A stretch of DNA of 64,000 nucleotides from UPXZ01 sp047973025 (GTDB lineage: Bacteria > Bacteroidota > Bacteroidia > Bacteroidales > Paludibacteraceae): the NCBI GenBank assembly GCA_047973025.1, contig JBKEBE010000034.1, forward strand, positions 17,110 to 81,109, read 5' to 3'. Positions 55,281-64,000 of the stretch are shown one piece after another (positions within the stretch are counted from its first letter, which is position 1; the number at the start of each line of letters is the position of its first letter). Under the pieces are notes generated by a model. That model saw only the letters and a program-made list of their open reading frames with translations, was not told where the DNA came from and searched no databases. The position numbers and the translations under genes were made by a program.

Positions 55281-56225
55281 ATGAAAAAGAAAATGAAAAT
55301 GAAAATGAAAAAAACAGTATTACTTGCTATTCCTTTATTGGCAATGGTATCGTGTTCTACTACTCAAAAAGCCACCCAAGCGCAGGAGTCTTATACTCCT
55401 GCGATGAAGAAGGTTATAAGTGATTATCCGACAATAGCCGGATTTGAGAAAAGAGCTATTTTTCTATCTAAGCTGACACCCGAAGAAGAAAAAAACAGCA
55501 TGATTGAAATTATTCCGGGCAAGGAATTGTTCGTGGATTGTAATCAACACAGCATTCTGGGCGAGATGTCTGAACGTAAACTTGATAAAAATGGAAATCT
55601 ATTTTTCTTTTTCAATTCCACGGGTGAAATAGTTTCTACTAAAAAAGCGTGCTTAGACGATGTGAAACAACAAAAATTTGTAACCGGCGAAACCCTTATT
55701 ACGGATTACAGGAGTGATATCCCACTGGTAGTATATACTTCGCAACATTTGGATGTGAAATACAAGCTCTGGAAGGGTGGAGAAGTGAAGTCGGTTAACA
55801 ACAACGATGATAATGCACTACTATCAGAAAAAGTGTTGAAAATTGCAACCTATTTTCCGCAGATAGATGGCTACGAGAAGCATGTGTTATTCCTGCCGCC
55901 GTTGGAAAACGGGGATGAAGCGAATCGGAAAGTAGAGATTATCCCCGGTAAAAATTTGAAGGTGGACTGCAACAGCCACGTTATGCAAGGAACAATCACA
56001 TCGAAAGAGCTTATCGGATTTGGCTACAATTATTTCGTGTATGATTCGGAAGGAAAATACGTATCAACTCGTAAAGCATGTCTTAATAATGAGCTACAAG
56101 AAAAATTTGTAAGCGGACAAACCGAAAAGCTTTCCTATAACTCGCGGATGCCTGTTGTGATTTATACTCCGGCAGGATTTGACGTAAATTATAAAATTTG
56201 GGAATCAAACGGGAAAATGTATTAA
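55281..56225 (+). CDS. Lipoprotein with two tandem ecotin protease-inhibitor domains
   Basis: Ecotin blocks chymotrypsin-fold serine proteases. This 314-residue protein has a lipoprotein signal (lipobox MVSC, Cys25) and two complete ecotin domains (about 38-166 and 182-314). Each keeps the disulfide cysteines (Cys87/Cys124 and Cys230/Cys267), the ecotin block with VDCN, and the C-terminal dimerisation strand (VVYTSQHLDVKYKLW; VIYTPAGFDVNYKIW). The reactive-site loops read STKKAC and STRKAC. Counting back from the second cysteine as in E. coli ecotin, P1 is Lys121 and Arg264, favouring trypsin-like targets. Ordinary ecotin is a single-domain periplasmic homodimer, so this is probably a membrane-anchored single-chain equivalent. 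Several ATG codons overlap in an AAAATG repeat at the start. Confidence 0.88.
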   Translation: MKKKMKMKMKKTVLLAIPLLAMVSCSTTQKATQAQESYTPAMKKVISDYPTIAGFEKRAIFLSKLTPEEEKNSMIEIIPGKELFVDCNQHSILGEMSERKLDKNGNLFFFFNSTGEIVSTKKACLDDVKQQKFVTGETLITDYRSDIPLVVYTSQHLDVKYKLWKGGEVKSVNNNDDNALLSEKVLKIATYFPQIDGYEKHVLFLPPLENGDEANRKVEIIPGKNLKVDCNSHVMQGTITSKELIGFGYNYFVYDSEGKYVSTRKACLNNELQEKFVSGQTEKLSYNSRMPVVIYTPAGFDVNYKIWESNGKMY

Positions 56226-56230
56226 TCGAT

Positions 56231-56917
56231 TCATCCAAAGTCTTTTACGGCACGTAAAATTTCTCTTTTCCCCGGTGGTCCGGGGATTTTTTTTACCGTA
56301 AATCCCGAAGATATAAGAGCTCTTTTTACCGTGCCTTTGCTACAGTAGGTTGTCAAAACAGCATTTTCGCCGGTGATCTTAAATATCTTTCCGAATAACT
56401 CTTCCGTCCACATTTCGGGTTGCTTTTCGGGTGAGAAAGCATCGAAATAAATCACATCGAATGGGTCTTGCAGGTTTATTTTCGTAAAATCGGCTTGAAG
56501 TTTTGTCAGTGTAAATTGGTCGGAGATTTTAACCGGAATATTCCAAGTAGATGTGTGTAGTAATTCAAAATCGTGTTGATAATCCCTACTAACTATTTTG
56601 GGATAATTCAGTTGCATCGCGTTTTCGAGCGGGATTGGGTATAATTCTATCGTGGTGTAATTGATCCTTAATTGTCTTTTCTCAGCTTCAATCAACGTAA
56701 GAAAAGCGTTTAATCCCGTTCCGAAACCGATTTCCAAAACGTTGATTTCTTTTTTGTCGCAACGATTGAGCGCTGACGTAATAAAAATATGCATGGATTC
56801 CTGAATGGCTCCGTGGGTAGAATGATAGCATTCGTCAATCTCGGGAACGTAGAGTGTATGTGAGCCGTCTTCAGTCAGCCTTAATGTCGGTATTTCCATA
56901 GAAAAAGATAGAGACAC
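56231..56917 (-). CDS. mnmD: tRNA 5-methylaminomethyl-2-thiouridine methyltransferase MnmD-like
   Basis: A 228-residue SAM-dependent methyltransferase of the DUF752/MnmD family, which completes mnm5s2U34 in tRNA. The SAM motif LEIGFGTGLNAFLT and the active-site block VIYFDAFSPEKQPEMW are both present. It is the stand-alone methyltransferase without the FAD-dependent oxidase half of E. coli MnmC. It is convergent with the ecotin gene (5 bases between stops). Confidence 0.88.
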   Translation of the reverse strand: MSLSFSMEIPTLRLTEDGSHTLYVPEIDECYHSTHGAIQESMHIFITSALNRCDKKEINVLEIGFGTGLNAFLTLIEAEKRQLRINYTTIELYPIPLENAMQLNYPKIVSRDYQHDFELLHTSTWNIPVKISDQFTLTKLQADFTKINLQDPFDVIYFDAFSPEKQPEMWTEELFGKIFKITGENAVLTTYCSKGTVKRALISSGFTVKKIPGPPGKREILRAVKDFG

Positions 56918-56988
56918 AATTCAAATCGTGTCCCTGCAACGGGGTTTCAGCGTAAAATTACCTTTTCTGCATTTTACCATCGTTCAGA

Positions 56989-58260
56989 TTAATTAATCCA
57001 TTCAAATCCCGTATATTTTACCAATGCTTTCGGTATTCGGATTCCATCGGGTGTTTGGTTGTTTTCCAATATCGCGGCTACGATGCGGGGTAAAGCTAAA
57101 GCGCTTCCATTCAGCGTGTGACAGAGTAGGTTTTTTTTATCGGTAGTACGGTAGCGACATTTCAGACGATTCGCCTGATAGCTCTCAAAGTTGGATACCG
57201 AGCTTACTTCTAACCAACGCTCCTGCGCGGCAGAATATACTTCAAAGTCAAAGGTTAGTGCCGACGTAAAGCTCATGTCACCACCACAAAGCCGCAGAAT
57301 CCGCCAAGGAAGCTCTAATTTTTCAACCAACGTCTGCACATAATTAACCATTTCAGTCAGTGATTCGTAGGAATGCTCCGGCGTGTCGATGCGTACAATT
57401 TCTACTTTGTCAAACTGATGCAGACGATTTAATCCGCGCACATCTTTGCCGTAGGAGCCGGCTTCACGACGGAAACAGGCGGAATAAGCGGTGTTTTTGA
57501 TTGGGAGTTCATCTTCGTTCAGTATCACATCCCGATAGATATTGGTAACCGGCACTTCAGCCGTTGGGATTAAGTATAAATCATCCAATTGAGCGTGATA
57601 CATCTGCCCTTCTTTATCCGGGAGCTGTCCGGTTCCATATCCGGAAGCCGCGTTTACCACGTAGGGGGGCTGCACTTCCAAGTATCCCGCATCGCGGGCA
57701 TTGTCTAAGAAGAAATTAATCAACGCGCGTTGTAGTCTCGCTCCTTTTCCTTTGTAAACGGGGAAACCGGCACCACTGATTTTTACACCCAACTCGAAAT
57801 CAATCAAATCGTATTTTTTTGCCAGCTCCCAATGTGGTACAGCGTTTTCGGGAAGTGATGGGACATTGCCACCGCTTCGTTCGATCTTGTTGTCATCTGC
57901 GTGTTTTCCTTCGGGAACGCTTTCGTGTGGTAGATTGGGGACTTGAACGAGTAGCTCGTTGATTCGCTGTTCCAATTCTTCTCGCTGGGCAGTCAGTCGG
58001 CTCACATTCTCTTTTAGTACGATAGTTTTTTCCTTCGCTTCGTTCGCTTCATCTTGTTTTCCCTGCTTGAACAGCATTCCGATTTCTTTGGAAAGCGCGT
58101 TCAGTTCAGCCGCGTAATTATCGGCGTTGGTTTGTGTAATTTTACGTCGTTCGTCGGCTTCGAGAATGCCGTTGATGATTTGCGCGCCGTCAAAATTTTT
58201 CTTTTTCAATCTTGCGATTACTTTGTCCGTATTGTCGGTAATGTATTTGAGTGTAAGCAT
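56989..58260 (-). CDS. serS: Seryl-tRNA synthetase
   Basis: Charges tRNA-Ser. The 423-residue class II synthetase has the N-terminal coiled-coil arm (about 1-105), motif 2 FRREAGSYGKDVRGL, TAEVPVTNIYRD in the active site, and motif 3 near the C-terminus (NGSALALPRIVAAILE). All are typical and complete. A minus-strand -7 box lies at 58349-58356. Confidence 0.96.
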   Translation of the reverse strand: MLTLKYITDNTDKVIARLKKKNFDGAQIINGILEADERRKITQTNADNYAAELNALSKEIGMLFKQGKQDEANEAKEKTIVLKENVSRLTAQREELEQRINELLVQVPNLPHESVPEGKHADDNKIERSGGNVPSLPENAVPHWELAKKYDLIDFELGVKISGAGFPVYKGKGARLQRALINFFLDNARDAGYLEVQPPYVVNAASGYGTGQLPDKEGQMYHAQLDDLYLIPTAEVPVTNIYRDVILNEDELPIKNTAYSACFRREAGSYGKDVRGLNRLHQFDKVEIVRIDTPEHSYESLTEMVNYVQTLVEKLELPWRILRLCGGDMSFTSALTFDFEVYSAAQERWLEVSSVSNFESYQANRLKCRYRTTDKKNLLCHTLNGSALALPRIVAAILENNQTPDGIRIPKALVKYTGFEWIN

Positions 58261-58348
58261 TTTCTTGATTTACAGTTTGTTTATTTACGTCGATATGTAG
58301 AATTCTGAGTACGAGAGTATGCTGAAAGCCGGTATCTCATTAAAATAC

Positions 58349-58356
58349 AAAGTTAC
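58349..58356 (-). promoter_or_regulatory. serS promoter -7 box
   Basis: On the minus strand this reads TAACTTTG, an exact TAnnTTTG match, 88 bases before the serS start codon. No -33 at standard spacing. Confidence 0.45.
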
Positions 58357-58555
58357 AAAAAATGACTCAATAATATCCGTGAATAAAAAGGGTTGAAAAT
58401 TTTAGGTAATAAAACTTTGGCAAATAATATTATTATATGATTGTTTGTCAATCCGTTATATGTTCTTTTCCCGTAATTTAAATCGTTAAAAAAACAACTT
58501 GAGTGTACGTAAAATCTCTATCTGTCGAGTTTCACAAGATTGTCGATGAAAGTAG

Positions 58556-58671
58556 TCTAAAAGAATTATTTTCTCAATTTGTAAACAAAAATTGTATTAG
58601 ACAGTTGAGCCTGCCCATTCTATTTCTCCGATCAAAATAAGAAACTAATTCTTTTAGAAAACTTATCTTTG
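58556..58671 (+). promoter_or_regulatory. Large inverted repeat and -7 box upstream of glmS
   Basis: TCTAAAAGAATTA (58556-58568) is the exact reverse complement of TAATTCTTTTAGA (58646-58658), and pairing continues inward for four more bases after one mismatch. The 70-odd bases between contain a nested CAATTT/AAATTG pair. An exact -7 box TATCTTTG (58664-58671) follows immediately, about 97 bases before glmS. The rest of the 507-base serS-glmS gap is AT-rich with no tRNA or coding frame that I can support. Confidence 0.5.
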
Positions 58672-58767
58672 AACTATTTTTTTGTAAATCAAGGTGGTTC
58701 AATCACTCGGAATGTTAAAATATTCGTAAATCTGTAAGTCAAAATGACTTCATAACCAGAATTATAT

Positions 58768-60609
58768 ATGTGTGGAATAGTAGGCTATATTGGAAACCGT
58801 CAGGCTTATCCCATTTTGATGAAAGGGCTGCATAGACTTGAGTATCGCGGATATGACAGCGCGGGGGTCGCTTTAATTGACAACGACCGCCTCAAAGTGT
58901 ATAAAGCAAAAGGAAAAGTTTCGGAGTTAGAGCAGTTTGCGGAACACAAGGATATTGCGGGTACGATTGGAATTGCTCATACTCGTTGGGCAACTCACGG
59001 GGAGCCAACCCAGAGCAACGCTCACCCTCATTATTCGCAATCGGAAGGGATCGCTATTATTCACAACGGAATTATTGAAAATTACTCCTTGTTGAAAGAA
59101 GGATTGATAAAAGAGGGATACACATTCCAAAGCCAAACAGATACCGAAGTGTTAGTTCAGTTGATTGAATTTATGAAAACAACGAATGACTCGGATCTTC
59201 CTACTGCCGTACAACAGGCTTTGGATCACGTTGTCGGTGCTTATGCCATTGCTGTGCTCGACAAACACAATCCGGAGATGATCGTGGCTGCCAGAAAAGG
59301 AAGTCCTTTGGTCGTGGGGATTGGAGAGAATGAATATTTTATTGGTTCTGACGCGACACCCATCATCGAATATACAAACAAGGTTACTTATATCGGAAAT
59401 GAAGAAATCGTTACGATAAGACGAGATAAACCGCTTGTTATCAAGACAATATCCAATGTTGACAAAACTCCACAGATACAGCAACTGGAATTGACTCTCA
59501 GCCAGTTGGAGAAGGGGGGGTATCCGCATTTCATGCTGAAAGAGATATTTGAACAACCCAACTCTTTGAGTGACTGTATGCGTGGTCGGGTAAATGTTGA
59601 TAACGACAATATTACGTTAGCCGGTTTTATTGATAATAAAGACAAATTTTTGAATGCAAAACGAATTATTATTACTGCTTGCGGTACTTCGTGGCATGCC
59701 GCGCAAATCGGCATGTATGCGCTAGAAGAGTATGCCCGTATTCCGGTGGAAGTGGAATATTCGTCCGAATTCCGTTACCGAAAGCCGGTTATCCACCGGG
59801 ACGATATAGTCATCGCCATATCCCAATCGGGCGAGACAGCCGATACGTTGGCAGCAGTAGAACTTGCGAAACAGCACGGCGCGTTCATTTTTGGTATCTG
59901 TAATGTGGTCGGTTCATCCATTCCCAGAAATACGTATTCGGGCTGTTATACCCATGTAGGTCCCGAAATCGGCGTTGCTTCCACAAAAGCTTTCACGGCT
60001 CAGGTTACCGTTCTTACCATGTTAGCCATCCTTATTGGGAAAGAGAACGGAACTATCTCGAATGATGACTACCTAAAACTGATTCGGGAGTTGAGTCTGA
60101 TTCCCGATAAAATAAGTAACATCTTACTGAAAAATGACGAAATAGCGGAACTGGCAAAAACCTTTACCTACGCGAGTAACTGTATTTATTTAGGCAGGGG
60201 ATATAATTTTCCGATTGCTTTGGAGGGCGCGTTGAAATTAAAGGAAATATCGTACATCCATGCCGAGGGCTATCCTGCCGCCGAAATGAAACATGGACCT
60301 ATCGCGCTTATCAGCAACGAGATGCCGGTTGTAGCTATCGCGACCCAATCTGAAACGTACGAAAAAGTGCTGAGCAACATTCAGGAAATAAAAGCACGCA
60401 AAGGCAGAATTATTTCAATCGTTACGCAAGGGGATGAAATCATAAAAGACCTTTCTTCTCACAGTATTGAAGTGCCCGAAACGATTCCCGTCTTGGCTCC
60501 CTTACTCTCGGTTATTCCCCTCCAATTACTTGCATACCACATAGCGGTGGTAAAAGGATGCGATGTGGATCAGCCTCGCAATCTCGCGAAGTCTGTTACG
60601 GTTGAGTAA
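58768..60609 (+). CDS. glmS: Glutamine-fructose-6-phosphate aminotransferase (isomerising)
   Basis: Makes glucosamine-6-phosphate, the entry to amino-sugar and cell-wall synthesis. The 613-residue enzyme starts MCGIVGYIG, where Cys2 is the glutaminase nucleophile. It contains HTRWATHGEPTQSNAHPH in the class II amidotransferase domain, two SIS domains (TACGTSWHAA; GRGYNFPIALEGALKLKE) and ends AKSVTVE as the family does. No glmS-ribozyme-like structure is evident upstream. Confidence 0.97.
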   Translation: MCGIVGYIGNRQAYPILMKGLHRLEYRGYDSAGVALIDNDRLKVYKAKGKVSELEQFAEHKDIAGTIGIAHTRWATHGEPTQSNAHPHYSQSEGIAIIHNGIIENYSLLKEGLIKEGYTFQSQTDTEVLVQLIEFMKTTNDSDLPTAVQQALDHVVGAYAIAVLDKHNPEMIVAARKGSPLVVGIGENEYFIGSDATPIIEYTNKVTYIGNEEIVTIRRDKPLVIKTISNVDKTPQIQQLELTLSQLEKGGYPHFMLKEIFEQPNSLSDCMRGRVNVDNDNITLAGFIDNKDKFLNAKRIIITACGTSWHAAQIGMYALEEYARIPVEVEYSSEFRYRKPVIHRDDIVIAISQSGETADTLAAVELAKQHGAFIFGICNVVGSSIPRNTYSGCYTHVGPEIGVASTKAFTAQVTVLTMLAILIGKENGTISNDDYLKLIRELSLIPDKISNILLKNDEIAELAKTFTYASNCIYLGRGYNFPIALEGALKLKEISYIHAEGYPAAEMKHGPIALISNEMPVVAIATQSETYEKVLSNIQEIKARKGRIISIVTQGDEIIKDLSSHSIEVPETIPVLAPLLSVIPLQLLAYHIAVVKGCDVDQPRNLAKSVTVE

Positions 60610-60935
60610 AAAAGGAGAAAGAACATTTTCAGCTGTAGCTCGCTACAACTCCGGCATGAAAAACGAGTATCGTGCGGATAATCCCAAGAGGAAAAATCAT
60701 AGATTAACCTTGTTTTCACAAACGATAAAAGAGATTCTTTTACACTACTTACTACACAATCAGGTTATTTAGTTTCTTCTTATTCTATCTCACTAAACCA
60801 CTGATTATCAATAAAAAAATCAAAAAAACAGATAATTAAGGAACGACTAACGAAGCATTGTCAAGATAAAGCCATCAATAAATTCGGGTAAACATAGTGT
60901 TTAGATTACCTGTTTCGGGTCATTTTCGGACAAAA
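60610..60935. other. Intergenic region between convergent glmS and proA
   Basis: This 326-base AT-rich stretch contains a small AAAAGA/TCTTTT hairpin (60727-60741) that could end the glmS transcript. No coding frame, tRNA or repeat is supported. Confidence 0.4.
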
Positions 60936-62168
60936 CTACCTTACTTGTCCGTCTCCATCAATTATCCATTTGTACGAGCAAAGTTCTTCTAATCCCATTG
61001 GTCCGCGTGCGTGGAGTTTTTGCGTACTGATACCGATTTCTGCACCAAGTCCAAATTGTGCGCCATCCGTAAACGCGGTAGAAACGTTGGTGTAAACACA
61101 GGCGGTATCGACGGCTTTTGTGAATAGTCTCGAGTTATCACGGTTTTCGGTTATAATACATTCACTGTGTTTTGAGCTGTGTTGAGCAATCTGCTCGAAG
61201 GCTTCTTGTATATTTTTTACCGTTTTTACAGACATTTTATAATCCAAAAATTCTGTACCAAAACTACTATCATCAGCCTTTTGAAGTAAACTTTCGGGGT
61301 AATTGCCAAAAAGTTTGTCGTAAGCTTTTTTGTCGGCGTAGATAATCACATTTTTTTCCGCTAATCTTTGGCACAGATCAGGCAAGTCATTCAGTCGTTT
61401 CTCGTGAATTATCAGGCAGTCTAAAGAATTGCAAACACTTACGCGACGGGTTTTTGCATTAAAAATAATAGACTTGCCTTTCTCCAAATTACCGAATTCA
61501 TCGAAATAAGTATGGCACACGCCGGCACCGGTCTCGATAACCGGTACTTTGGAATTTTCCCGGACAAAATTAATCAATCCTTGTCCGCCACGCGGAATAA
61601 TCAAATCCACGTAACCGACTGCATTCATAAGTTCCGAAGTGGCTTCTCGTCCGGCAGCAAGCAATGTTACGATGTTCTCGTCCAGATTATTCGCTCTGAG
61701 AACCGTCTTTATCAAATTTACAATTGCCAGATTCGAATGGTATGCGTCACTCCCACCTTTCAGTACGCACGCGTTACCGGATTTGAAACACAGGGAAAAA
61801 ACGTCGAAACTGACATTCGGCCGGGCTTCGTAGATAATACCGATAACACCGAATGGAACAGAAACCTTGGTTATTTTCATTCCGTTGGAGCGTGTATTTT
61901 CCATCAGGATCTTACCCAGTGGCGAAGGAAGTTCGGCTACATCACGCATATCGGATGCGATGGCAAAAATTCGCTCCGGTGTAAGTTGAAGACGGTCGTA
62001 AAGCGGATTAGAGGGTTCCATCTTTGCCAAATCCTTAGCGTTGGATTTTAGAATATCAGAACAATTTTTTTCCGTTTCATCGGCTAAATTGCGCAGAACG
62101 CAGTTGATTGTTTCGTCCGAAATCAGGTTCAACGAACGAGAAGCGATAAGGGAAGTATTTTGCCACAT
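60936..62168 (-). CDS. proA: Glutamate-5-semialdehyde dehydrogenase
   Basis: Reduces gamma-glutamyl phosphate in proline synthesis. The 410-residue aldehyde-dehydrogenase-fold protein has the family blocks VPFGVIGIIYEARPNVSFD and LKGGSDAYHSN, the catalytic cysteine in RRVSVCNSLDCL, and the C-terminal LHARGPMGLEELCSYKW. It is full length. proB is not adjacent; dnaG lies 80 bases upstream on the same strand. Confidence 0.95.
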   Translation of the reverse strand: MWQNTSLIASRSLNLISDETINCVLRNLADETEKNCSDILKSNAKDLAKMEPSNPLYDRLQLTPERIFAIASDMRDVAELPSPLGKILMENTRSNGMKITKVSVPFGVIGIIYEARPNVSFDVFSLCFKSGNACVLKGGSDAYHSNLAIVNLIKTVLRANNLDENIVTLLAAGREATSELMNAVGYVDLIIPRGGQGLINFVRENSKVPVIETGAGVCHTYFDEFGNLEKGKSIIFNAKTRRVSVCNSLDCLIIHEKRLNDLPDLCQRLAEKNVIIYADKKAYDKLFGNYPESLLQKADDSSFGTEFLDYKMSVKTVKNIQEAFEQIAQHSSKHSECIITENRDNSRLFTKAVDTACVYTNVSTAFTDGAQFGLGAEIGISTQKLHARGPMGLEELCSYKWIIDGDGQVR

Positions 62169-62248
62169 AGTAAGTGATTTTTTGATTAAAAAAAGATGCT
62201 GTAAATTGTTTTTATCGAATATTGTCTCCTTAAATAAAAGGATGTAGA

Positions 62249-64000
62249 CTAAAAAATGTTCAAGACGCGATCCAATTCTTTCGAAAGTAGCTGCTTTACG
62301 TGATCTATCTGTTCTATTTCTTGTTGAATAACATTCATTTTCGCTGTATCTTGAATTTCAAAAGCCTGCTTCATTTCTACCATTTTATCTTTTCGATTAC
62401 TCATCACCACCGCCAGTTTATATTCAAGAATAAATCGGGGCGCCAATTCATCCAGTCTTTCCAAATCGGATTTATTTTTATGGTATTTGGTATGAACTTT
62501 ACTCAGGGTGTATTTCTCGGTTATCAGTTCAGCTACGTACTGGCTAATATTTACATCGACATGGTAGATGAAATAGTTCTCCGGATTAAATTCCTCGCGT
62601 GAAAAATTTTCGGCATATTCCTCTTTTATTTTTTCTAAAACCGGATTTTGAAGTATCAATTCGTCTTGTTCCAACTCGTTCAGGATATATTCTGCCACGC
62701 TGCATAGTATCTCATTTTCTCCGCTTTCATCGGGATAAGTATATAGTACTTGATTACCGTATTTAATCAGCAGGTTGATGAGATTTTCTTCTTCGGATGC
62801 AAATTTTCTTTTTTCCGGAAGCGTCTTAGTGCTCTCAGGTAGCACAGCAGATTTTGCTTCCGTTTGACGGTTTCCGATCGGACGTGAAAAACTCGTCTCA
62901 AGCTCTTTTTGCTTGATTTTATTTATTTCCGCGTACAATTCCCGCTCGTTAACATTTAGCAGAGAGCTACATTCTTTTACATATTCCGCTCGGAGAATCT
63001 GATTGGGGATGATGGCGATACTTCGGACGATGTCTTGAACCAATTTAGTCTTTTTTATCGGATCATTTCCGACATCTTCGAGCAAAAGATTGGTTTTGAA
63101 ACGCAGAAAATCTACCGAATTTTCTTCCACAAACCGGATAAAATCAGACGCATTGTTTTTACGGGCAAAACTATCCGGATCGTCGCCATCCGGCAAAAGA
63201 AGAACCTTTATGTTTATTCCTTCTTCCAGCAGCAGATCAATCCCCCGAATGGAAGCTTTAATACCTGCCGGATCGCCATCGTAGATGATCGTTATGTTCT
63301 CCGTGAAGCGGTGAATAAGTCTAATCTGTCCGGAGGTAAGCGAAGTGCCGGAAGAAGCCACAACATTCTCAATGCCACTCTGGTGCATGGAAATGACATC
63401 GGTATACCCTTCTACCAAGTAGCATCGGTCGTACTTGATGATAGCTTGTTTGGCAAAGAAAATTCCGTAAAGTTCATTGCTTTTATGGTACACTTCCGAT
63501 TCCGGCGAGTTGACGTATTTTGCGAGTTTATCGTCTTTTTTCAAAATACGTCCGCCAAAGGCCAGCACCTTCCCAGAGAGTGAATGTACCGGAAAGATAA
63601 CACGTCCGCGAAAGCGATCGGCGACGTAATTATTCTCTCCTTCGAACGTCAATCCGGTTTTTACCAAGAACTCTTTTTGATACCCGGATTTGAGTGCCGA
63701 TTGTGTAAAAGCATCCTTTTCATCGAGACAATAACCGAGCTGGAATTTTTGAATAATATCGTCTCGAAAGCCCCGTTCATGAAAATAGCTCAATCCAACA
63801 GCCTTTCCGTCTACGTGGTGATACAAGGTGTCGGAAAAATATTTGCGCGCATACTCGTTGACCAGCAACATGCTTTCGCGGTCGTTCTTTTGCGCTTCTT
63901 CTTCCGGTGTAAGCTCCTTTTCAACGACTTCGATGTGGTATTTTCTTGCTAAATACTTTAGGGCATCAGCATACGAGAGTTGCTCGTGTTCCATGATGAA
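62249..64000 (-). CDS. dnaG: DNA primase, 5' end beyond the window
   Basis: Synthesises RNA primers for replication. The visible 583 codons read in one frame to the window edge. The N-terminal zinc-binding domain is missing because it lies outside, so this is truncation by the window and not a broken gene. The core shows YFHERGFRDDIIQKFQLGY and RFRGRVIFPV. The TOPRIM domain follows with EGYTDVISMHQSG and IIYDGDPAGIKAS, whose acidic residues bind metal. A C-terminal helicase-interaction region ends the protein. Confidence 0.95.
   Translation of the reverse strand, partial: FIMEHEQLSYADALKYLARKYHIEVVEKELTPEEEAQKNDRESMLLVNEYARKYFSDTLYHHVDGKAVGLSYFHERGFRDDIIQKFQLGYCLDEKDAFTQSALKSGYQKEFLVKTGLTFEGENNYVADRFRGRVIFPVHSLSGKVLAFGGRILKKDDKLAKYVNSPESEVYHKSNELYGIFFAKQAIIKYDRCYLVEGYTDVISMHQSGIENVVASSGTSLTSGQIRLIHRFTENITIIYDGDPAGIKASIRGIDLLLEEGINIKVLLLPDGDDPDSFARKNNASDFIRFVEENSVDFLRFKTNLLLEDVGNDPIKKTKLVQDIVRSIAIIPNQILRAEYVKECSSLLNVNERELYAEINKIKQKELETSFSRPIGNRQTEAKSAVLPESTKTLPEKRKFASEEENLINLLIKYGNQVLYTYPDESGENEILCSVAEYILNELEQDELILQNPVLEKIKEEYAENFSREEFNPENYFIYHVDVNISQYVAELITEKYTLSKVHTKYHKNKSDLERLDELAPRFILEYKLAVVMSNRKDKMVEMKQAFEIQDTAKMNVIQQEIEQIDHVKQLLSKELDRVLNIF

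Noticed and set aside
48938..58550. Near-identical 21-mers (TGTCnAGTTTCACAAGnTTGT) in the gaps at 48946 and 58532
   Set aside because: A 19-of-21 match between two AT-rich spacers is close to chance expectation for a 64 kb window, and the flanks do not align.
60563..60772. A 69-codon open frame overlapping the 3' end of glmS
   Set aside because: It starts within glmS in another frame and extends into non-coding AT-rich DNA; no homology is recognisable.
61512..62051. A 179-codon open frame opposite proA
   Set aside because: proA is complete and well conserved on the other strand; this is a shadow frame.
62249..64000. Primase lacking its zinc-finger domain as a truncated gene
   Set aside because: The frame is open to the window edge; the missing domain simply lies outside the window.
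1..64000. CRISPR arrays, prophage, insertion sequences, rRNA and tRNA genes
   Set aside because: I scanned the gaps for regular spaced repeats, transposase or integrase motifs, and tRNA T-loop patterns, and found none I could support.

Overview
This 64 kb window is chromosomal DNA of a Bacteroidota bacterium, most likely order Bacteroidales in the Dysgonomonadaceae/Paludibacteraceae neighbourhood. The family placement is inference from gene content. The evidence is a type IX secretion (T9SS type A) C-terminal domain on a pectate lyase, repeated promoter -7 boxes of the Bacteroidota form TAnnTTTG, Bacteroidota-restricted families (DUF4293, DUF3098, DUF3276, DUF4783, DUF4230, GSCFA), and the conserved ftsX-DUF3098-uppP-truB-queA order. 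I see no CRISPR array, prophage, integrase, transposase, rRNA or tRNA.

Region 1 (1-8517) is a pectin depolymerisation cluster: a CE8 pectin methylesterase, an unknown secreted protein, a PL1 pectate lyase with a T9SS tail, a GH43 exo-glycosidase, and a two-domain esterase/CE8 fusion. There is no SusC/SusD pair in view. Region 2 (8596-19746) is a galacturonate catabolism cluster: uronate isomerase (uxaC), tagaturonate epimerase (uxaE), an SDR fructuronate reductase, a divergent PfkB kinase, 6-phosphogluconate dehydrogenase (gnd), a LarA-superfamily nickel-pincer racemase/epimerase, KDG kinase, KDPG aldolase and a hexuronate MFS transporter. No mannonate dehydratase or zwf is present. The set is best read as a route galacturonate, tagaturonate, fructuronate, mannonate, gluconate, 6-phosphogluconate, ribulose-5-phosphate, with LarA as the mannonate/gluconate C2 epimerase. 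Regions 1 and 2 are linked by a shared 16-bp operator-like palindrome (1177 and 8601) and by a shared hairpin leader (2214 and 17474, with a third diverged copy at 25077).

Region 3 (19956-38340) is mostly housekeeping: prmA, rlmH plus a very large polytopic NtrY-like histidine kinase, nadC, an OlsB/GlsB-like N-acyltransferase, a secreted esterase, a four-subunit 2-oxoacid:ferredoxin oxidoreductase, nusB-yajC-ybbR, threonine aldolase, a GSCFA protein and slyD. Region 4 (38422-53655) is minus-strand envelope, tRNA and metabolism genes (lptD, queA, truB, uppP, DUF3098, ftsX, yfhO, then lpxH, a SufT-like protein, a thioesterase, kbl, DUF4230 and a secreted lactonase-fold propeller), interrupted by one plus-strand methyltransferase. 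Region 5 (53690-64000) holds a beta-CASP nuclease, a lipoprotein with two tandem ecotin protease-inhibitor domains, mnmD, serS, glmS, proA and the 5'-truncated end of dnaG.

The two most unusual items are the LarA-containing uronate-to-pentose-phosphate cluster and the tandem ecotin lipoprotein, whose two reactive sites both carry basic P1 residues.
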